Shown: positions 23,920 through 35,160 of the stretch, in pieces
How the letters are laid out: each line of letters begins with the position of its first letter
Numbering within the stretch: position 1 is the first letter of the stretch
Assembly: GCF_004342165.1 (NCBI RefSeq)
Contig: NZ_SMAL01000002.1
Location: 372,001-436,000, forward strand
Reading direction: 5' to 3'
Length of the DNA: 64,000 bases
Source of the DNA: Natranaerovirga pectinivora
Lineage (GTDB): Bacteria > Bacillota > Clostridia > Lachnospirales > DSM-24629
The notes under the pieces: generated by a model
Databases searched by the model: none
Told to the model about the DNA's origin: nothing
The model's input: only the letters and a program-made list of their open reading frames with translations
Translations under genes and position numbers: made by a program

Positions 23920-26330
23920 CAAGAAATGAATTTAAAAGTTTAATTGAAAAAAAAGAACCTATTTTATTAGATGGTGCATCTGGAACGGAATTTCAAAAAC
24001 TTGGCATGCCAATTGGGGTTTGTCCTGAGAAATGGGTATTAGAAAATGCGGATGCTGTAACTATGGTTCAAAGAAAATATGTTGAAGCAGGAAGCAATAT
24101 TATATATGCGCCTACCTTTGGTGCCAATCGTTTTAAGCTTGGAGATTATGGTCTTGAAGATAAAGTGGTAGAAATGAATCTAGCCTTGGTTCAGGTAACC
24201 CAAAATGCAACGAAAGGTGAAGCCCTTGTTGCAGGGAATTTATCCCCGACGGGAGAACAAATATATCCATTAGGAGATAGAGTGTTAGAAGAGTTTATTG
24301 ACGTCTATAAAGAACAAGTAAAGGCCCTTGTACAAGGTGGCGTTGATTTATTTGTCATAGAAACTATGATGAGTTTGCAAGAAGCAAGAGCAGCCCTTAT
24401 TGCAGTAAAAGAATCTTGTGACCTTCCTGTAATGGTAAGTATGACTTATGATGAAAGTGGCGTTACTTTATATGGGACAGATCCTTTAACAGCATTAATT
24501 ACATTACAAAATTTAGGTGCTGACGCAGTTGGTATCAACTGTTCAACAGGTCCAGAAAAAATGATTCCTATTGTTGAAAAAATAAAACCACACGCCAAAG
24601 TGCCAATATTTATAAAGCCAAATGCAGGCCTTCCTAAAATGATTGATGGCACAGCAGTATATGATATGAAATCAGATACGTTTGCCAGCTATTGTAAAGA
24701 ATTAATTGGTGTAGGGGCGAACATAATTGGCGGTTGCTGTGGGACAACACCTGAGTATATAAAAGAATTAAAAGATGAATTAGCAGGTCTTAAAACAATA
24801 CTTCCTAATACAAAACAAGGGAGTTGTATCTCATCGGAAAGAAAAACAGTTGTGATTGACTTAGATAACGAAACAAGAATTGTAGGTGAAAGAATTAACC
24901 CTACAGGGAAAAAGCAATTACAAGCTGAGCTAAGAGAAGGCAGTTTAGATGAAGTAACAAGATTTGCATTAGAGCAAATTGAGATGGGCGCAACCATTTT
25001 AGATGTGAATGTAGGCATGAATGGTATTGATGAAAAAGAAATGATGGTTAGAGTGATTCAACATCTTAGCAGATTAGTAGATGTGCCTTTATGTATTGAC
25101 TCGAGTCATATTGATGTCATAGAAGCAGCTTTAAGGGTTTATCCAGGTAGAGCTTTAGTGAATTCTATTTCCTTAGAAGAGGTAAAAATAAAAGAGTTGT
25201 TACCAATAGTGGCAAAATACGGAGCTATGTTTGTATTACTTCCTTTATCAGATAAAGGATTGCCAAAAAACATAGAAGAAAAGAAAGAAATCATACAGAC
25301 TGTATTAGAAAAGGCGAAAGCATTCAATTATCAAAGAGAAGACATTGTTGTGGATGGATTGGTTACAACAGTAGCAACCAATGCCCTAGCAGCAAAAGAA
25401 ACACTAGAAGTGATTAGGTTCTGTAAAGAGGATCTAGAAATGCCAACCATTGTAGGGCTATCCAATATTTCTTTTGGATTACCAAATAGAAGTTACTTAA
25501 ACAGTGCTTTCTTAACAATGGCCATTGCAAGTGGATTAACAATGGCGATAGCCAATCCATCCTCTGAACTACTAATGATGGCAATGCATTCTTCAGATGT
25601 CTTGCAAAATAAAGATCCAGGCAGTATGAGATATATAAGAAAATCAAGTGAACAACAAGAAGAACAAGTTGCATTGGCATCCAATCAAGGAAAAGAAGTG
25701 AAAAATATTATCTTTGAAGCCGTTATAAAAGGGAATAAAGATAAGATTATTGAACTGATAAAAGAAGGGTTAAAAGAAGGCCATACGCCAAAACACATTA
25801 TAGATACTTTTTTAATTCCTGCCATCAATAAAGTTGGAGAGTTATTTGACAAACAAATTTATTTCTTACCACAATTGATTGTAAGTGCAGAGACTATGAA
25901 AGCGGGTATTGAATTTCTTGAACCATTACTAAAAACTGGGGATTCAGAGGAAGAAGAGAAAAAACCAGTTGTTATTATGGCTACAGTAGAAGGGGATATT
26001 CACGATATCGGTAAAAATCTTGTGGTACTCATGCTTAAAAACTATGGTTTTAATGTTGTGGATCTAGGAAAAGATGTAAGTTGTGAAGCCATTGTTGAAG
26101 CTGCCATAGAATACAATGCTGATATTATTGGGTTATCTGCATTAATGACAACGACAATGATGCAGATGAAAAAGGTAGTTAAAGCCGTTGGTATGGAGAA
26201 ATTAAAAGCAAAAGTGATTATTGGTGGGGCTGTTATTACTGAATCCTTTGCAGAAGAAATTGGAGCAGATGGATACTCTAAAGATGCTGCAGATGCAGTT
26301 AATCTAGTTAAAAGACTTTTGAATCAGTAA
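23916..26330 (+). CDS. metH: Cobalamin-dependent methionine synthase lacking the activation domain
   Basis: MetH transfers a methyl group from methyl-tetrahydrofolate to homocysteine through cobalamin. The 804 residues contain, in order, the homocysteine domain (LLDGASGTEFQKLG; GINCSTGPEKM; GGCCGTTPEY), the pterin-binding barrel (IVGERINPTGKKQ; ILDVNVGMNG), the cobalamin cap (about 590-670) and the B12-binding Rossmann domain with GDIHDIGKNL, whose histidine is the lower axial ligand. The roughly 330-residue SAM-dependent activation domain of the long MetH form is absent, as in many Clostridia. The fused reactivase encoded first in this operon is the likely replacement. Last gene of the three-gene operon. 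Confidence 0.94.
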   Translation: MTRNEFKSLIEKKEPILLDGASGTEFQKLGMPIGVCPEKWVLENADAVTMVQRKYVEAGSNIIYAPTFGANRFKLGDYGLEDKVVEMNLALVQVTQNATKGEALVAGNLSPTGEQIYPLGDRVLEEFIDVYKEQVKALVQGGVDLFVIETMMSLQEARAALIAVKESCDLPVMVSMTYDESGVTLYGTDPLTALITLQNLGADAVGINCSTGPEKMIPIVEKIKPHAKVPIFIKPNAGLPKMIDGTAVYDMKSDTFASYCKELIGVGANIIGGCCGTTPEYIKELKDELAGLKTILPNTKQGSCISSERKTVVIDLDNETRIVGERINPTGKKQLQAELREGSLDEVTRFALEQIEMGATILDVNVGMNGIDEKEMMVRVIQHLSRLVDVPLCIDSSHIDVIEAALRVYPGRALVNSISLEEVKIKELLPIVAKYGAMFVLLPLSDKGLPKNIEEKKEIIQTVLEKAKAFNYQREDIVVDGLVTTVATNALAAKETLEVIRFCKEDLEMPTIVGLSNISFGLPNRSYLNSAFLTMAIASGLTMAIANPSSELLMMAMHSSDVLQNKDPGSMRYIRKSSEQQEEQVALASNQGKEVKNIIFEAVIKGNKDKIIELIKEGLKEGHTPKHIIDTFLIPAINKVGELFDKQIYFLPQLIVSAETMKAGIEFLEPLLKTGDSEEEEKKPVVIMATVEGDIHDIGKNLVVLMLKNYGFNVVDLGKDVSCEAIVEAAIEYNADIIGLSALMTTTMMQMKKVVKAVGMEKLKAKVIIGGAVITESFAEEIGADGYSKDAADAVNLVKRLLNQ

Positions 26331-26403
26331 AAGAATTAATTAGGAAATAAGAGGTTATTAATTTAACTTATAAAACCATAAGTAATTTGATATTAAAAAA
26401 GCA

Positions 26404-26432
26404 TTGACAAAAGTTTTAAATCTTGCTACAAT
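26404..26432 (+). promoter_or_regulatory. Sigma-A promoter of the ilv-leu operon
   Basis: TTGACA (26404-26409), 17 nt, TACAAT (26427-26432); transcription would start near 26439, just before the T-box leader. Confidence 0.85.
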
Positions 26433-26439
26433 ACAACTA

Positions 26440-26737
26440 GTTTAAAATTAAATTAAAACATTGAGCAAGAAATGCTATGATGGAGACTTGAGATTTTATG
26501 GAATTGTATCAGAGAGCTGGTGGTTGGTGTGAACCAGTACAATAGTAAAATTTTAGATCACTCTGGAGCAGTGTCGCTGAACAAGTATTAGTAAGCGGTC
26601 AACGGTATGCCCCGTTACAGGCAAGGGTTTGATAGAACCTATATGAGTGGTCTTATTTTAATATAAGGCAATTAGGGTGGTAACGCGTGGTATATATCCT
26701 CGTCCCTACAGGTAAACTGTAGTGACGGGGTTTTTTA
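26440..26737 (+). promoter_or_regulatory. T-box riboswitch, probably isoleucine-specific
   Basis: A tRNA-sensing leader. The AGAGAGCTGG bulge region and GGTTGGTGTGAACC apical stem of Stem I are at 26511-26536. The conserved T-box AGGGTGGTAACGCG is at 26674-26687. The terminator (CCTCGTCCCTACAG against CTGTAGTGACGGGG, then TTTTTT) is at 26699-26736. The most plausible specifier codon is ATC at 26557-26559, followed by A, which would read isoleucine tRNA and suits the ilv genes; I could not fold the stem to confirm it. Further small hairpins lie at 26739-26765 and 26777-26809. Bases 26810-27035 contain only weak inverted repeats before the ilvN ribosome site. Confidence 0.93.
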
Positions 26738-27035
26738 TATATAAGGAATTGTTTTTCCTATATAAAAACATAAAGGGTCTATTTTATATAATAAAAATAT
26801 AAAATGACCTACTAAGAAAATTCTAAGTCATCAAAGAAATTGCGTAAGAGATTTATTGAAAAGTATATAAAATAGTACTTTAAAAGGATTACGCTTTTCT
26901 TATGAAGCAAATGCTTTAGCAAATTAACCTTGTAACATAGCAAGTTGTTAAATCAATCTTTGTATTTACATATATTTACTGTGTTCAAGGAACAATTAAT
27001 TAGAAGATGCGACAAAAAGTTAAGGAGGTGTTTGT

Positions 27036-27536
27036 ATGAAAAGACTTGTATTATCTGTATTAGTGGCCAATCATTCAGGTGTTCTAAGTAGAGTTGCTGG
27101 CTTGTTTAGTCGAAGAGGTTACAATATTGATAGTTTATCAGTAGGCGTTACAAGTGATCCAGAAGTTTCAAGGATGACAATTGTTGCTCGTGGAGATGAT
27201 CAAATATTAGAGCAAATCGTTAAACAGCTAAATAAACTGGTAGATGTTAAAAAAATAGTAGAATTACCTAGTGATGATGCGGTTTATAGAGAGCTAGCAT
27301 TAATAAAAGTTAAAGCGACTGCAGATACAAGGTCTTCAATTATAGGAATAACTGATATTTTTAGAGCTAAAATAATTGATGTCGCAACAGAAGCACTTAC
27401 CATTGAGATCACAGGTGATCAAAGCAAATTAGATGCATTAGTAGAACTGTTACAACCTTATGAAATTAAGGAAATTGTAAGAACAGGTCTAGCAGGCCTC
27501 AAAAGAGGAAATGAAAACATACAACACTATAAATAA
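27036..27536 (+). CDS. ilvN: Acetolactate synthase small (regulatory) subunit
   Basis: A 166-residue regulatory subunit that binds valine and activates the catalytic subunit IlvB. The N-terminal ACT domain is clear (LSVLVANHSGVLSRVAGLFS, RRGYNIDSLSVG), and the C-terminal half is the typical ALS_ss domain ending near GLAGLKRG. The start has AAGGAGGTG. It opens the branched-chain operon behind the T-box, whereas the catalytic subunit is encoded about 8 kb downstream at the end of the same gene series. IlvH is an alternative name for the same subunit. Confidence 0.95.
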   Translation: MKRLVLSVLVANHSGVLSRVAGLFSRRGYNIDSLSVGVTSDPEVSRMTIVARGDDQILEQIVKQLNKLVDVKKIVELPSDDAVYRELALIKVKATADTRSSIIGITDIFRAKIIDVATEALTIEITGDQSKLDALVELLQPYEIKEIVRTGLAGLKRGNENIQHYK

Positions 27537-27548
27537 AAATAAATTTAA

Positions 27549-28562
<1,014 letters not shown>

Positions 28563-28572
28563 TAGATTGAGT

Positions 28573-28638
28573 GGTCGGTCTGGACCGACCTCCTTTCTTA
28601 TATATTAGGAAACTTACAGTTTCCTAATATATAAGAAA
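28573..28638 (+). repeat. Two consecutive hairpins between ilvC and leuA
   Basis: GGTCGGTC-TG-GACCGACC (28573-28590) is followed three bases later by a perfect 20-bp inverted repeat, TTTCTTATATATTAGGAAAC with its complement (28594-28613 and 28619-28638). Neither has a strong T tract, so RNA processing or stabilisation of the ilvC message is as likely as termination. Bases 28639-28906, the rest of this gap, show nothing more than the leuA ribosome site. Confidence 0.75.
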
Positions 28639-28906
28639 ATAGTATAAATACTCATTATTATTACAAGAGATATAACAAAATTTATGGAAAATTAACATGA
28701 CTCATTACATATAATTTTGTGGAAAGAAAAAATTTAAATCTAAAGAAAAATCAATAGATTCGTATTTTTAGTTAAATGAGAAAAAGTTAGAGTTATTTAG
28801 ATATAAGCTTTAAGTTTTTTCTTTCAAAATGAAATGACTAAGAATAGTCAACTATTTCTTGGAAACAAGATGAGGTTAGGTTTGGCAATATAAAGGAGGT
28901 ATAAAG

Positions 28907-30460
28907 ATGCGTCAAATTAAAGTGTTCGATACAACGTTAAGAGACGGAGAGCAATCTCCTGGGTGTAGTATGAATTTAGAAGAAAAGATCAAAGTGGCAT
29001 TACAGCTAGAAAAGCTTGGGGTAGATGTAATGGAAGCTGGTTTTGCAATTGCTTCACCAGGAGACTTTGAGGCAGTTAAGAAGGTAGCAGAAACCATTAA
29101 AAATTCAACAGTTGCAAGTTTGTCTAGAGCACTTACTAAAGATATAGACCGTGCTTGGGAAGCTGTAAAATATGCCGTATCACCAAGAATTCATACTTTC
29201 TTGGCAACATCGGATATCCATATGCAATACAAACTTAAAAAAACACCAGAACAAGTGTTAGAACAAGCAACAGAAATGGTTAAATACGCAAAAAAATTCT
29301 GTTCAGATATTGAGTTTTCAGCAGAAGACGCATCTAGGTCTGATAAAGACTTTTTATGTAGGGTTTTTGAAAGTGTTATTAATGCTGGTGCAACGGTTAT
29401 AAATATACCTGATACAGTAGGTTACACAACACCGGATGAATTCTACGACATTATATCTTATATAAAAAATAATGTTTCAAACATTCATAAAGCGGATATT
29501 TCTGTACATTGTCATAATGACTTAGGTTTAGGTGTTGCCAATTCATTAGCAGCCATTAGAGCAGGGGCTTCTCAAGTAGAATGTACCATTAATGGTATTG
29601 GAGAGCGAGCAGGAAATGCAGCGCTAGAAGAAGTGGTAATGGCGCTTGCAACAAGAAAAGATATTTATGGTGTAGAGACAGGCATTAACACAACAGAAAT
29701 CTACCCAACAAGTCGTTTGATTACATCTGTAACAGGGTCTTTGATTCAAGCCAATAAAGCTATTGTAGGAGCTAATGCATTTGCTCATGAGTCTGGAATA
29801 CATCAACATGGCGTATTAGCCAATAAAAGTACTTATGAAATAATGACACCAGAATCTGTTGGATTAACAGAAAATAAAATGGTATTAGGAAAACATTCAG
29901 GCCGTCACGCCTTTGAAGATAGACTAAACCATTTAGGATATAATTTAACAAAAGAAGAAATTGAAGAGGCTTTCCAAGCTTTTAAAGTTCTTGCAGATAA
30001 GAAAAAAACAGTAACGGACAGAGACATAGAAGCCTTAGCAGGTCAAAAACAAGTCCATACACCAGAAATTTATACCTTTGAGCGTTTTGTTACCAACAGT
30101 GGTAATACAATTACTGCAACAGCTAATGTAAAAATTTCAAGAGACGAGGCAGTATTTGAAGAGGTATCTACTGGTGATGGTCCAATTGATGCTGCATTTA
30201 AAGCAATTGATAAGATTGTTGGTATAGATTTCTCCTTAGAGGATTATAAGATTCAAGCAGTAACTGAAGGCAAAGATGCTCAAGGTGCTGTAGTGATTAA
30301 GCTTTTAAAAGATGGTAAAATTTATAAAGGTAGTGGACTAAGTACAGATATTATTGAAGCAAGTATAAAAGGTTATATTAATGCAATCAATAAAATGCTG
30401 TATGCTTCATCGAAACAAGAAAAGGAGGCAACAGAAGATGTCGAGGGTAGAGATATTTGA
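28907..30460 (+). CDS. leuA: 2-Isopropylmalate synthase
   Basis: Condenses acetyl-CoA with 2-oxoisovalerate as the first committed step to leucine. The catalytic TIM barrel begins FDTTLRDGEQSPG (about residues 6-18) and contains the metal-binding HCHNDLGLG. A linker and the C-terminal LeuA allosteric domain (about 385-500) follow, so leucine feedback is expected. At 517 residues this is the standard long form. TAAAGGAGGT precedes the ATG. Its last 23 nt overlap the start of cimA in another frame. Confidence 0.95.
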   Translation: MRQIKVFDTTLRDGEQSPGCSMNLEEKIKVALQLEKLGVDVMEAGFAIASPGDFEAVKKVAETIKNSTVASLSRALTKDIDRAWEAVKYAVSPRIHTFLATSDIHMQYKLKKTPEQVLEQATEMVKYAKKFCSDIEFSAEDASRSDKDFLCRVFESVINAGATVINIPDTVGYTTPDEFYDIISYIKNNVSNIHKADISVHCHNDLGLGVANSLAAIRAGASQVECTINGIGERAGNAALEEVVMALATRKDIYGVETGINTTEIYPTSRLITSVTGSLIQANKAIVGANAFAHESGIHQHGVLANKSTYEIMTPESVGLTENKMVLGKHSGRHAFEDRLNHLGYNLTKEEIEEAFQAFKVLADKKKTVTDRDIEALAGQKQVHTPEIYTFERFVTNSGNTITATANVKISRDEAVFEEVSTGDGPIDAAFKAIDKIVGIDFSLEDYKIQAVTEGKDAQGAVVIKLLKDGKIYKGSGLSTDIIEASIKGYINAINKMLYASSKQEKEATEDVEGRDI

Positions 30461-32027
30461 TTCAACTCTAAGAGATGGTGCTCAGGCAGAAGGAATTTCT
30501 TTTTCAGTTGAAGATAAACTAAAAATTGTTAAAGCGATGGATGAGTTAGGTGTGGCTTATATTGAAGCTGGTAATCCAGGTTCAAACCCTAAAGATTTAG
30601 AGTTTTTTAGAAGAGTAAAAGACATACAACTAAATAATGCTAAGTTGACAGCTTTTGGAAGCACCAGAAGAAGAAATATTAATGTTTCTGATGATGCCAA
30701 TGTTAAATCAATGCTTGAAGCAAATACAGAAGCTGTTGCAATCTTTGGGAAGAGTTGGGATTTTCATGTTACAGATATTATACAAACAACTTTAGAAGAA
30801 AATCTTAAAATGATAGAAGAAACAATGGCTTTCTTTAAGGAAAATGGCAAAGAAGTATTTTTCGATGCAGAGCATTTTTTTGATGGATATAAAGCCAATC
30901 CAGAGTATGCACTACAAGCATTAGAAGCTGCTGTAAAAGGTGGTGCAGATTGCTTGGTATTATGCGATACTAACGGAGGGGCAATGCCTCTTGAAGTGTA
31001 TGAGATTACCAAAAAAGTATGTGAGACCTTTTCAGTAAGAGTTGGGATACATACCCATAATGATTGTGGAATGGCAGTTGCCAATTCTATGATGGCTGTT
31101 GAAGCAGGTGCAACACATATTCAAGGGACATATATTGGTTTTGGTGAGCGATGTGGCAATGCTAATCTAAGTACAATAATTGGTAACTTACAACTTAAAA
31201 AAGGTTATCACTGTATTCCAGAGGAAAACCTAGAAACACTAACGTCTACAGCTTTATTTGTTGCAGAAATTGCAAACATCGTTCTATACGATAAAGAACC
31301 TTATGTTGGAAGAAGTGCTTTTACCCATAAAGGTGGCATGCATATAGATGGTGTAAACAAAGCATCGCATTCATTTGAACATATTAATCCTGAATTAGTT
31401 GGGAATACAAGAAGATTTTTAATGTCAGAGGTTGCAGGTAGAAGTACAATACTTAAGAAAATTGCAAAAATAGCACCAGAGATTACAAAAGACTCTGAGG
31501 AAGCAAAACAAATCATTGATCGATTAAAAGAATTAGAACATGAAGGCTACCAATTTGAAGGTGCAGAAAGCACATTTGAATTAATTATAAGAAAGCATTT
31601 AGGCAAATACAAATCATTCTTTGAATTAGAAAACTTCAAAATTATCGGAGAAAAACCAGCCAAAGACTCAAAATTTAGTGCCTATGCAATGGTAAAGGTA
31701 AATGTTGATGGTAACGAAGAATTTACTGCGGCTGAAGGGGATGGACCAGTTCATGCTTTAGATATTGCACTTAGAAAAGCACTAGAAGTATTCTATCCTC
31801 AGCTTAAAGAAGTACATCTTACAGATTATAAGGTAAAAGTCTTAGATTCAAAAGATGCTACAGCAGGTAAGGTTAGAGTTCTTCTAACATCATCAGATGG
31901 AAAAAATGTGTGGTCAACTGTAGGGGTTTCTTCTGATATCATTAAAGCAAGTTTAATTGCTTTAGTAGATTCTATAGAAGTTAAGTTATTAAGAGATTTG
32001 GAAAATAAAATGAGAGCATATATGTAA
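30438..32027 (+). CDS. cimA: Citramalate synthase
   Basis: Condenses acetyl-CoA with pyruvate to citramalate, a threonine-independent entry to isoleucine. The barrel begins FDSTLRDGAQAEGISF; the GAQAEG form in place of GEQSPG, and the long 529-residue chain with a C-terminal LeuA dimer domain, mark the CimA branch. HTHNDCGMAVAN carries the metal ligands. The ATG at 30438 has AAAGGAGG upstream, inside leuA, so the two genes overlap and are probably coupled; the frame itself is open further upstream. leuB, encoded next, can serve both the leucine and citramalate routes. Confidence 0.92.
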   Translation: MSRVEIFDSTLRDGAQAEGISFSVEDKLKIVKAMDELGVAYIEAGNPGSNPKDLEFFRRVKDIQLNNAKLTAFGSTRRRNINVSDDANVKSMLEANTEAVAIFGKSWDFHVTDIIQTTLEENLKMIEETMAFFKENGKEVFFDAEHFFDGYKANPEYALQALEAAVKGGADCLVLCDTNGGAMPLEVYEITKKVCETFSVRVGIHTHNDCGMAVANSMMAVEAGATHIQGTYIGFGERCGNANLSTIIGNLQLKKGYHCIPEENLETLTSTALFVAEIANIVLYDKEPYVGRSAFTHKGGMHIDGVNKASHSFEHINPELVGNTRRFLMSEVAGRSTILKKIAKIAPEITKDSEEAKQIIDRLKELEHEGYQFEGAESTFELIIRKHLGKYKSFFELENFKIIGEKPAKDSKFSAYAMVKVNVDGNEEFTAAEGDGPVHALDIALRKALEVFYPQLKEVHLTDYKVKVLDSKDATAGKVRVLLTSSDGKNVWSTVGVSSDIIKASLIALVDSIEVKLLRDLENKMRAYM

Positions 32028-32125
32028 AAGTTGAAAAATATAGGCAGATTATTTAGAGATTATGAAAAACTATTCATTAAAATATAAAACTATAAAACTA
32101 AAAATGAAGAAAGAAGGGTATACAG

Positions 32126-33187
32126 ATGAATTATAAATTAGCAGTAATACCAGGAGACGGAATAGGACCAGACATTATAAGAGAAGCTAAAAAAGTACTT
32201 AATAAAGTAGGAGAAATTTACGGTCATAATTTTGAATACACAGATTTATTAGCAGGTGGGGCAGCCCTTGATGCTGAAGGTATACCACTACCACAAAAAA
32301 CAATGGATGTATGTAAAGAAAGTGATTCTGTATTACTTGGTGCAGTGGGTGGGCCAAAATGGGATAATTTAGATGGAAAAATGCGTCCGGAGCAAGCATT
32401 ATTAGGACTTAGAAGAGGATTAGGATTATTTGCTAATCTTAGACCAGCGGTACTATTTAATGAATTAAAAGCGGCTTGCCCACTTAAAGATGAAATCATT
32501 GGTGATGATGGTTTAGATATTATGTGTGTGAGAGAACTTACAGGAGGTATCTACTTTGGGAAAAGAGGTACTGAAGGGACTAAGGCATTTGACACATTAG
32601 AGTATAGCGAAGAAGAAGTAAGAAGAATAGCAATTAGAGCTTTTGATATTGCAATGAAAAGAAATAAAAAAGTAACAAGTGTTGATAAAGCAAACATATT
32701 AGATTCTTCTCGTTTATGGAGAAAAGTTGTAGATGAAGTTGCTAAAGATTATCCAGAAGTTTCTTATGAACATATGTATGTTGACAATGCAGCTATGCAA
32801 TTAATAAGATATCCAAAACAATTTGATGTTATATTAACTGGTAATATGTTTGGAGATATTCTTTCAGATGAAGCAAGTATGATAACAGGTTCCATTGGAA
32901 TGTTACCATCTGCAAGTTTAGGAGAAACTGGAAAAGGTATGTATGAGCCAATCCATGGTTCTGCTCCTGATATCGCTGGACAAAATATTGCTAATCCTAT
33001 CGCTACAATTTTATCTGTGTCTATGATGTTAAGATATTCATTTAACTTAGAAAAAGAAGCTGATGCAGTAGAAAATGCTGTTAAATTAGTTTTAGAAAAA
33101 GGATATAGAACAAAAGATATTTGTGCTGGTGCTCCAAGTATTGGAACAGATGAAATGGGCGATTTAATCGTTAAAGAATTAAAATAG
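32126..33187 (+). CDS. leuB: 3-Isopropylmalate dehydrogenase
   Basis: NAD-dependent oxidative decarboxylase acting on isopropylmalate and, in CimA organisms, methylmalate. Recognisable segments are [11 protein letters not shown] at the N terminus, the substrate arginines in [13 protein letters not shown], the metal aspartates in [13 protein letters not shown], and the NAD-binding [14 protein letters not shown]. Length 353 is typical. The isomerase genes leuC and leuD, which normally precede leuB, are absent here and must lie elsewhere. Confidence 0.95.
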   Translation: MNYKLAVIPGDGIGPDIIREAKKVLNKVGEIYGHNFEYTDLLAGGAALDAEGIPLPQKTMDVCKESDSVLLGAVGGPKWDNLDGKMRPEQALLGLRRGLGLFANLRPAVLFNELKAACPLKDEIIGDDGLDIMCVRELTGGIYFGKRGTEGTKAFDTLEYSEEEVRRIAIRAFDIAMKRNKKVTSVDKANILDSSRLWRKVVDEVAKDYPEVSYEHMYVDNAAMQLIRYPKQFDVILTGNMFGDILSDEASMITGSIGMLPSASLGETGKGMYEPIHGSAPDIAGQNIANPIATILSVSMMLRYSFNLEKEADAVENAVKLVLEKGYRTKDICAGAPSIGTDEMGDLIVKELK

Positions 33188-33279
33188 AAATCTACTTAAT
33201 TAAGAGTAGAAAAACTTTTGGAAAATTAAGATGTACAGATACGTAAACCGTTTTTTATAGAAATGTGAAGGTGATATTC

Positions 33280-34947
33280 ATGTCAAGTAGAGTAGTAGTA
33301 GAAGGGGCTCAAAGAGCACCACATAGATCTTTGTTTAAAGCAATGGGTTATACAGATGAAGAATTAAAAAAACCACTTATAGGAATTGTTAATTCACAAA
33401 ATGATATTGTACCTGGGCATATTCACTTAGATACAATTGTAGACGCTGTTAAAACAGGCGTGTTAATGGGTGGTGGAACACCGATTACATTCCCTGCTAT
33501 AGCAGTTTGTGATGGTATTGCTATGGGTCACAAAGGCATGCATTATTCTCTAGTAACAAGAGAACTTATTGCAGACTCAGTTGAGGCGATGGCTTATGCT
33601 CATGGATTTGATGCATTGGTAATGGTGCCTAACTGTGATAAAAATGTACCTGCTATGTTAATGGCAGCAGCAAGAATCAATGTACCGACAGTTATTATTA
33701 GTGGTGGTGCCATGTTAGCGGGTAAAGTAACTTGTAACCCTAATGATGTAAGTTTATCATCTGTTTTTGAAGCTGTTGGCTCAGTTGCAACAGGCAAATT
33801 AACAGATGAAGAATTATATGAATACGAAGAAAAAGCTTGTCCAACCTGTGGATCATGTTCAGGAATGTTTACAGCTAATAGTATGAACTGTTTAACGGAA
33901 GTATTAGGATTAGGATTACCTGGTAATGGTACGATTCCTGCAGTTTACTCAGAAAGAATACGCTTAGCGAAACAAGCAGGTTTAAAAGTAATGGAAATGT
34001 TAGAAAAAAACATAAGACCATTAGATTTAATGACTGATAAAGCATTTGATAATGCCCTTACGGTGGATATGGCTCTAGGTTGTAGTACAAACAGTATGTT
34101 ACATTTACCTGCAATAGCTTATGAAGCTGGTATTGAGCTGAGTTTAGAAAAAGCAAATGAAATCAGTGAAAGAACACCTAACTTATGTAGGTTAAGCCCT
34201 GCTGGACATCATCATATACAAGATTTATATGAAGCAGGTGGCGTTCAAGCCGTTATGAAAGAGTTAAGTAAAAAAGATTTATTACATCTTGATATTATGA
34301 CAGTAACAGGTAAAACCATTGGTGAAAATATTGAGAGTAGTGTTAATAGAAACAATACAGTTATTAGAAATATTGAAGAACCTTATAGTGCTACTGGTGG
34401 TATAGCTGTATTAAAAGGTAATATTGCCCCACTTGGATGTGTTGTAAAAAGATCTGCTGTTGCAGATGAAATGATGAAACATACAGGACCAGCAAGAATA
34501 TTTGATAGCGAAGAAGATACCATTAAAGCTATATTAGGTGGCGATATTAAAGCTGGAGATGTGGTTGTTATACGCTATGAAGGACCAAAAGGTGGACCAG
34601 GGATGCGTGAGATGTTATCACCAACTTCTGCATTGGCTGGAATGGGTCTTGATAAACAAGTTGCTCTTCTTACAGATGGACGTTTTAGTGGTGCTACAAA
34701 AGGTGCATCCATAGGACATGTTTCTCCAGAAGCAGCAGTTGGGGGACCAATTGCATTGGTACAAGAAGGGGATATTATCTCTATTGATATTCCTAACTAT
34801 AGTATTCACTTAGAAGTAGATGATGCTGAGTTAGAAAGCAGACAAAAAGAATGGAAGCCAAGACCTCCTAAGATTGATAAAGGGTATCTTGTTAGATATG
34901 CGGCTTTGGTTACTTCTGCTAATACAGGTGCTGTATTAAAGGCTTAA
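33280..34947 (+). CDS. ilvD: Dihydroxyacid dehydratase
   Basis: Fe-S dehydratase producing the 2-oxo acids of valine and isoleucine synthesis. Cluster and metal ligands are visible in [10 protein letters not shown] and [18 protein letters not shown]. The C-terminal region contains the family's [14 protein letters not shown]. The ATG at 33280 has GAAGGTGA upstream; an in-frame GTG at 33265 lacks a site. At 555 residues the length is normal. A terminator follows, so ilvB may depend on read-through or its own promoter. Confidence 0.96.
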   Translation: MSSRVVVEGAQRAPHRSLFKAMGYTDEELKKPLIGIVNSQNDIVPGHIHLDTIVDAVKTGVLMGGGTPITFPAIAVCDGIAMGHKGMHYSLVTRELIADSVEAMAYAHGFDALVMVPNCDKNVPAMLMAAARINVPTVIISGGAMLAGKVTCNPNDVSLSSVFEAVGSVATGKLTDEELYEYEEKACPTCGSCSGMFTANSMNCLTEVLGLGLPGNGTIPAVYSERIRLAKQAGLKVMEMLEKNIRPLDLMTDKAFDNALTVDMALGCSTNSMLHLPAIAYEAGIELSLEKANEISERTPNLCRLSPAGHHHIQDLYEAGGVQAVMKELSKKDLLHLDIMTVTGKTIGENIESSVNRNNTVIRNIEEPYSATGGIAVLKGNIAPLGCVVKRSAVADEMMKHTGPARIFDSEEDTIKAILGGDIKAGDVVVIRYEGPKGGPGMREMLSPTSALAGMGLDKQVALLTDGRFSGATKGASIGHVSPEAAVGGPIALVQEGDIISIDIPNYSIHLEVDDAELESRQKEWKPRPPKIDKGYLVRYAALVTSANTGAVLKA

Positions 34948-34960
34948 TTGATAAACCATT

Positions 34961-34994
34961 AACCCCGCTACTTATAGTGGTGGGGTTATTTTAT
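34961..34994 (+). terminator. Intrinsic terminator after ilvD
   Basis: AACCCCGCTAC pairs with AGTGGTGGGGTT, followed by ATTTTA. Confidence 0.8.
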
Positions 34995-35010
34995 AAGGTT
35001 TGGTCAGTGG

Positions 35011-35094
35011 TTTATTCAAGGAATATATAATGATTTTGGCTGCCTTTCCTTTCAGCCGGTCGACGCCAAAACCATTATATATTCCTTGAATAAA
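35011..35094 (+). repeat. Palindromic element B, copy 1
   Basis: Two 30-nt arms with one non-Watson-Crick position enclose the 24-nt centre TGCCTTTCCTTTCAGCCGGTCGAC. Arms begin TTTATTCAAGGAATATATAA. Within the centre, GGCTG and CAGCC can form a nested hairpin. The same centre, on the opposite strand and in different but again self-complementary arms, occurs at 52201-52284. Confidence 0.9.
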
Positions 35095-35160
35095 CGTGTC
35101 GGGTAATCATAAGATAAAAAAATAAAACAATTATACATAAAATAGAAAGGAGTGATGCTT

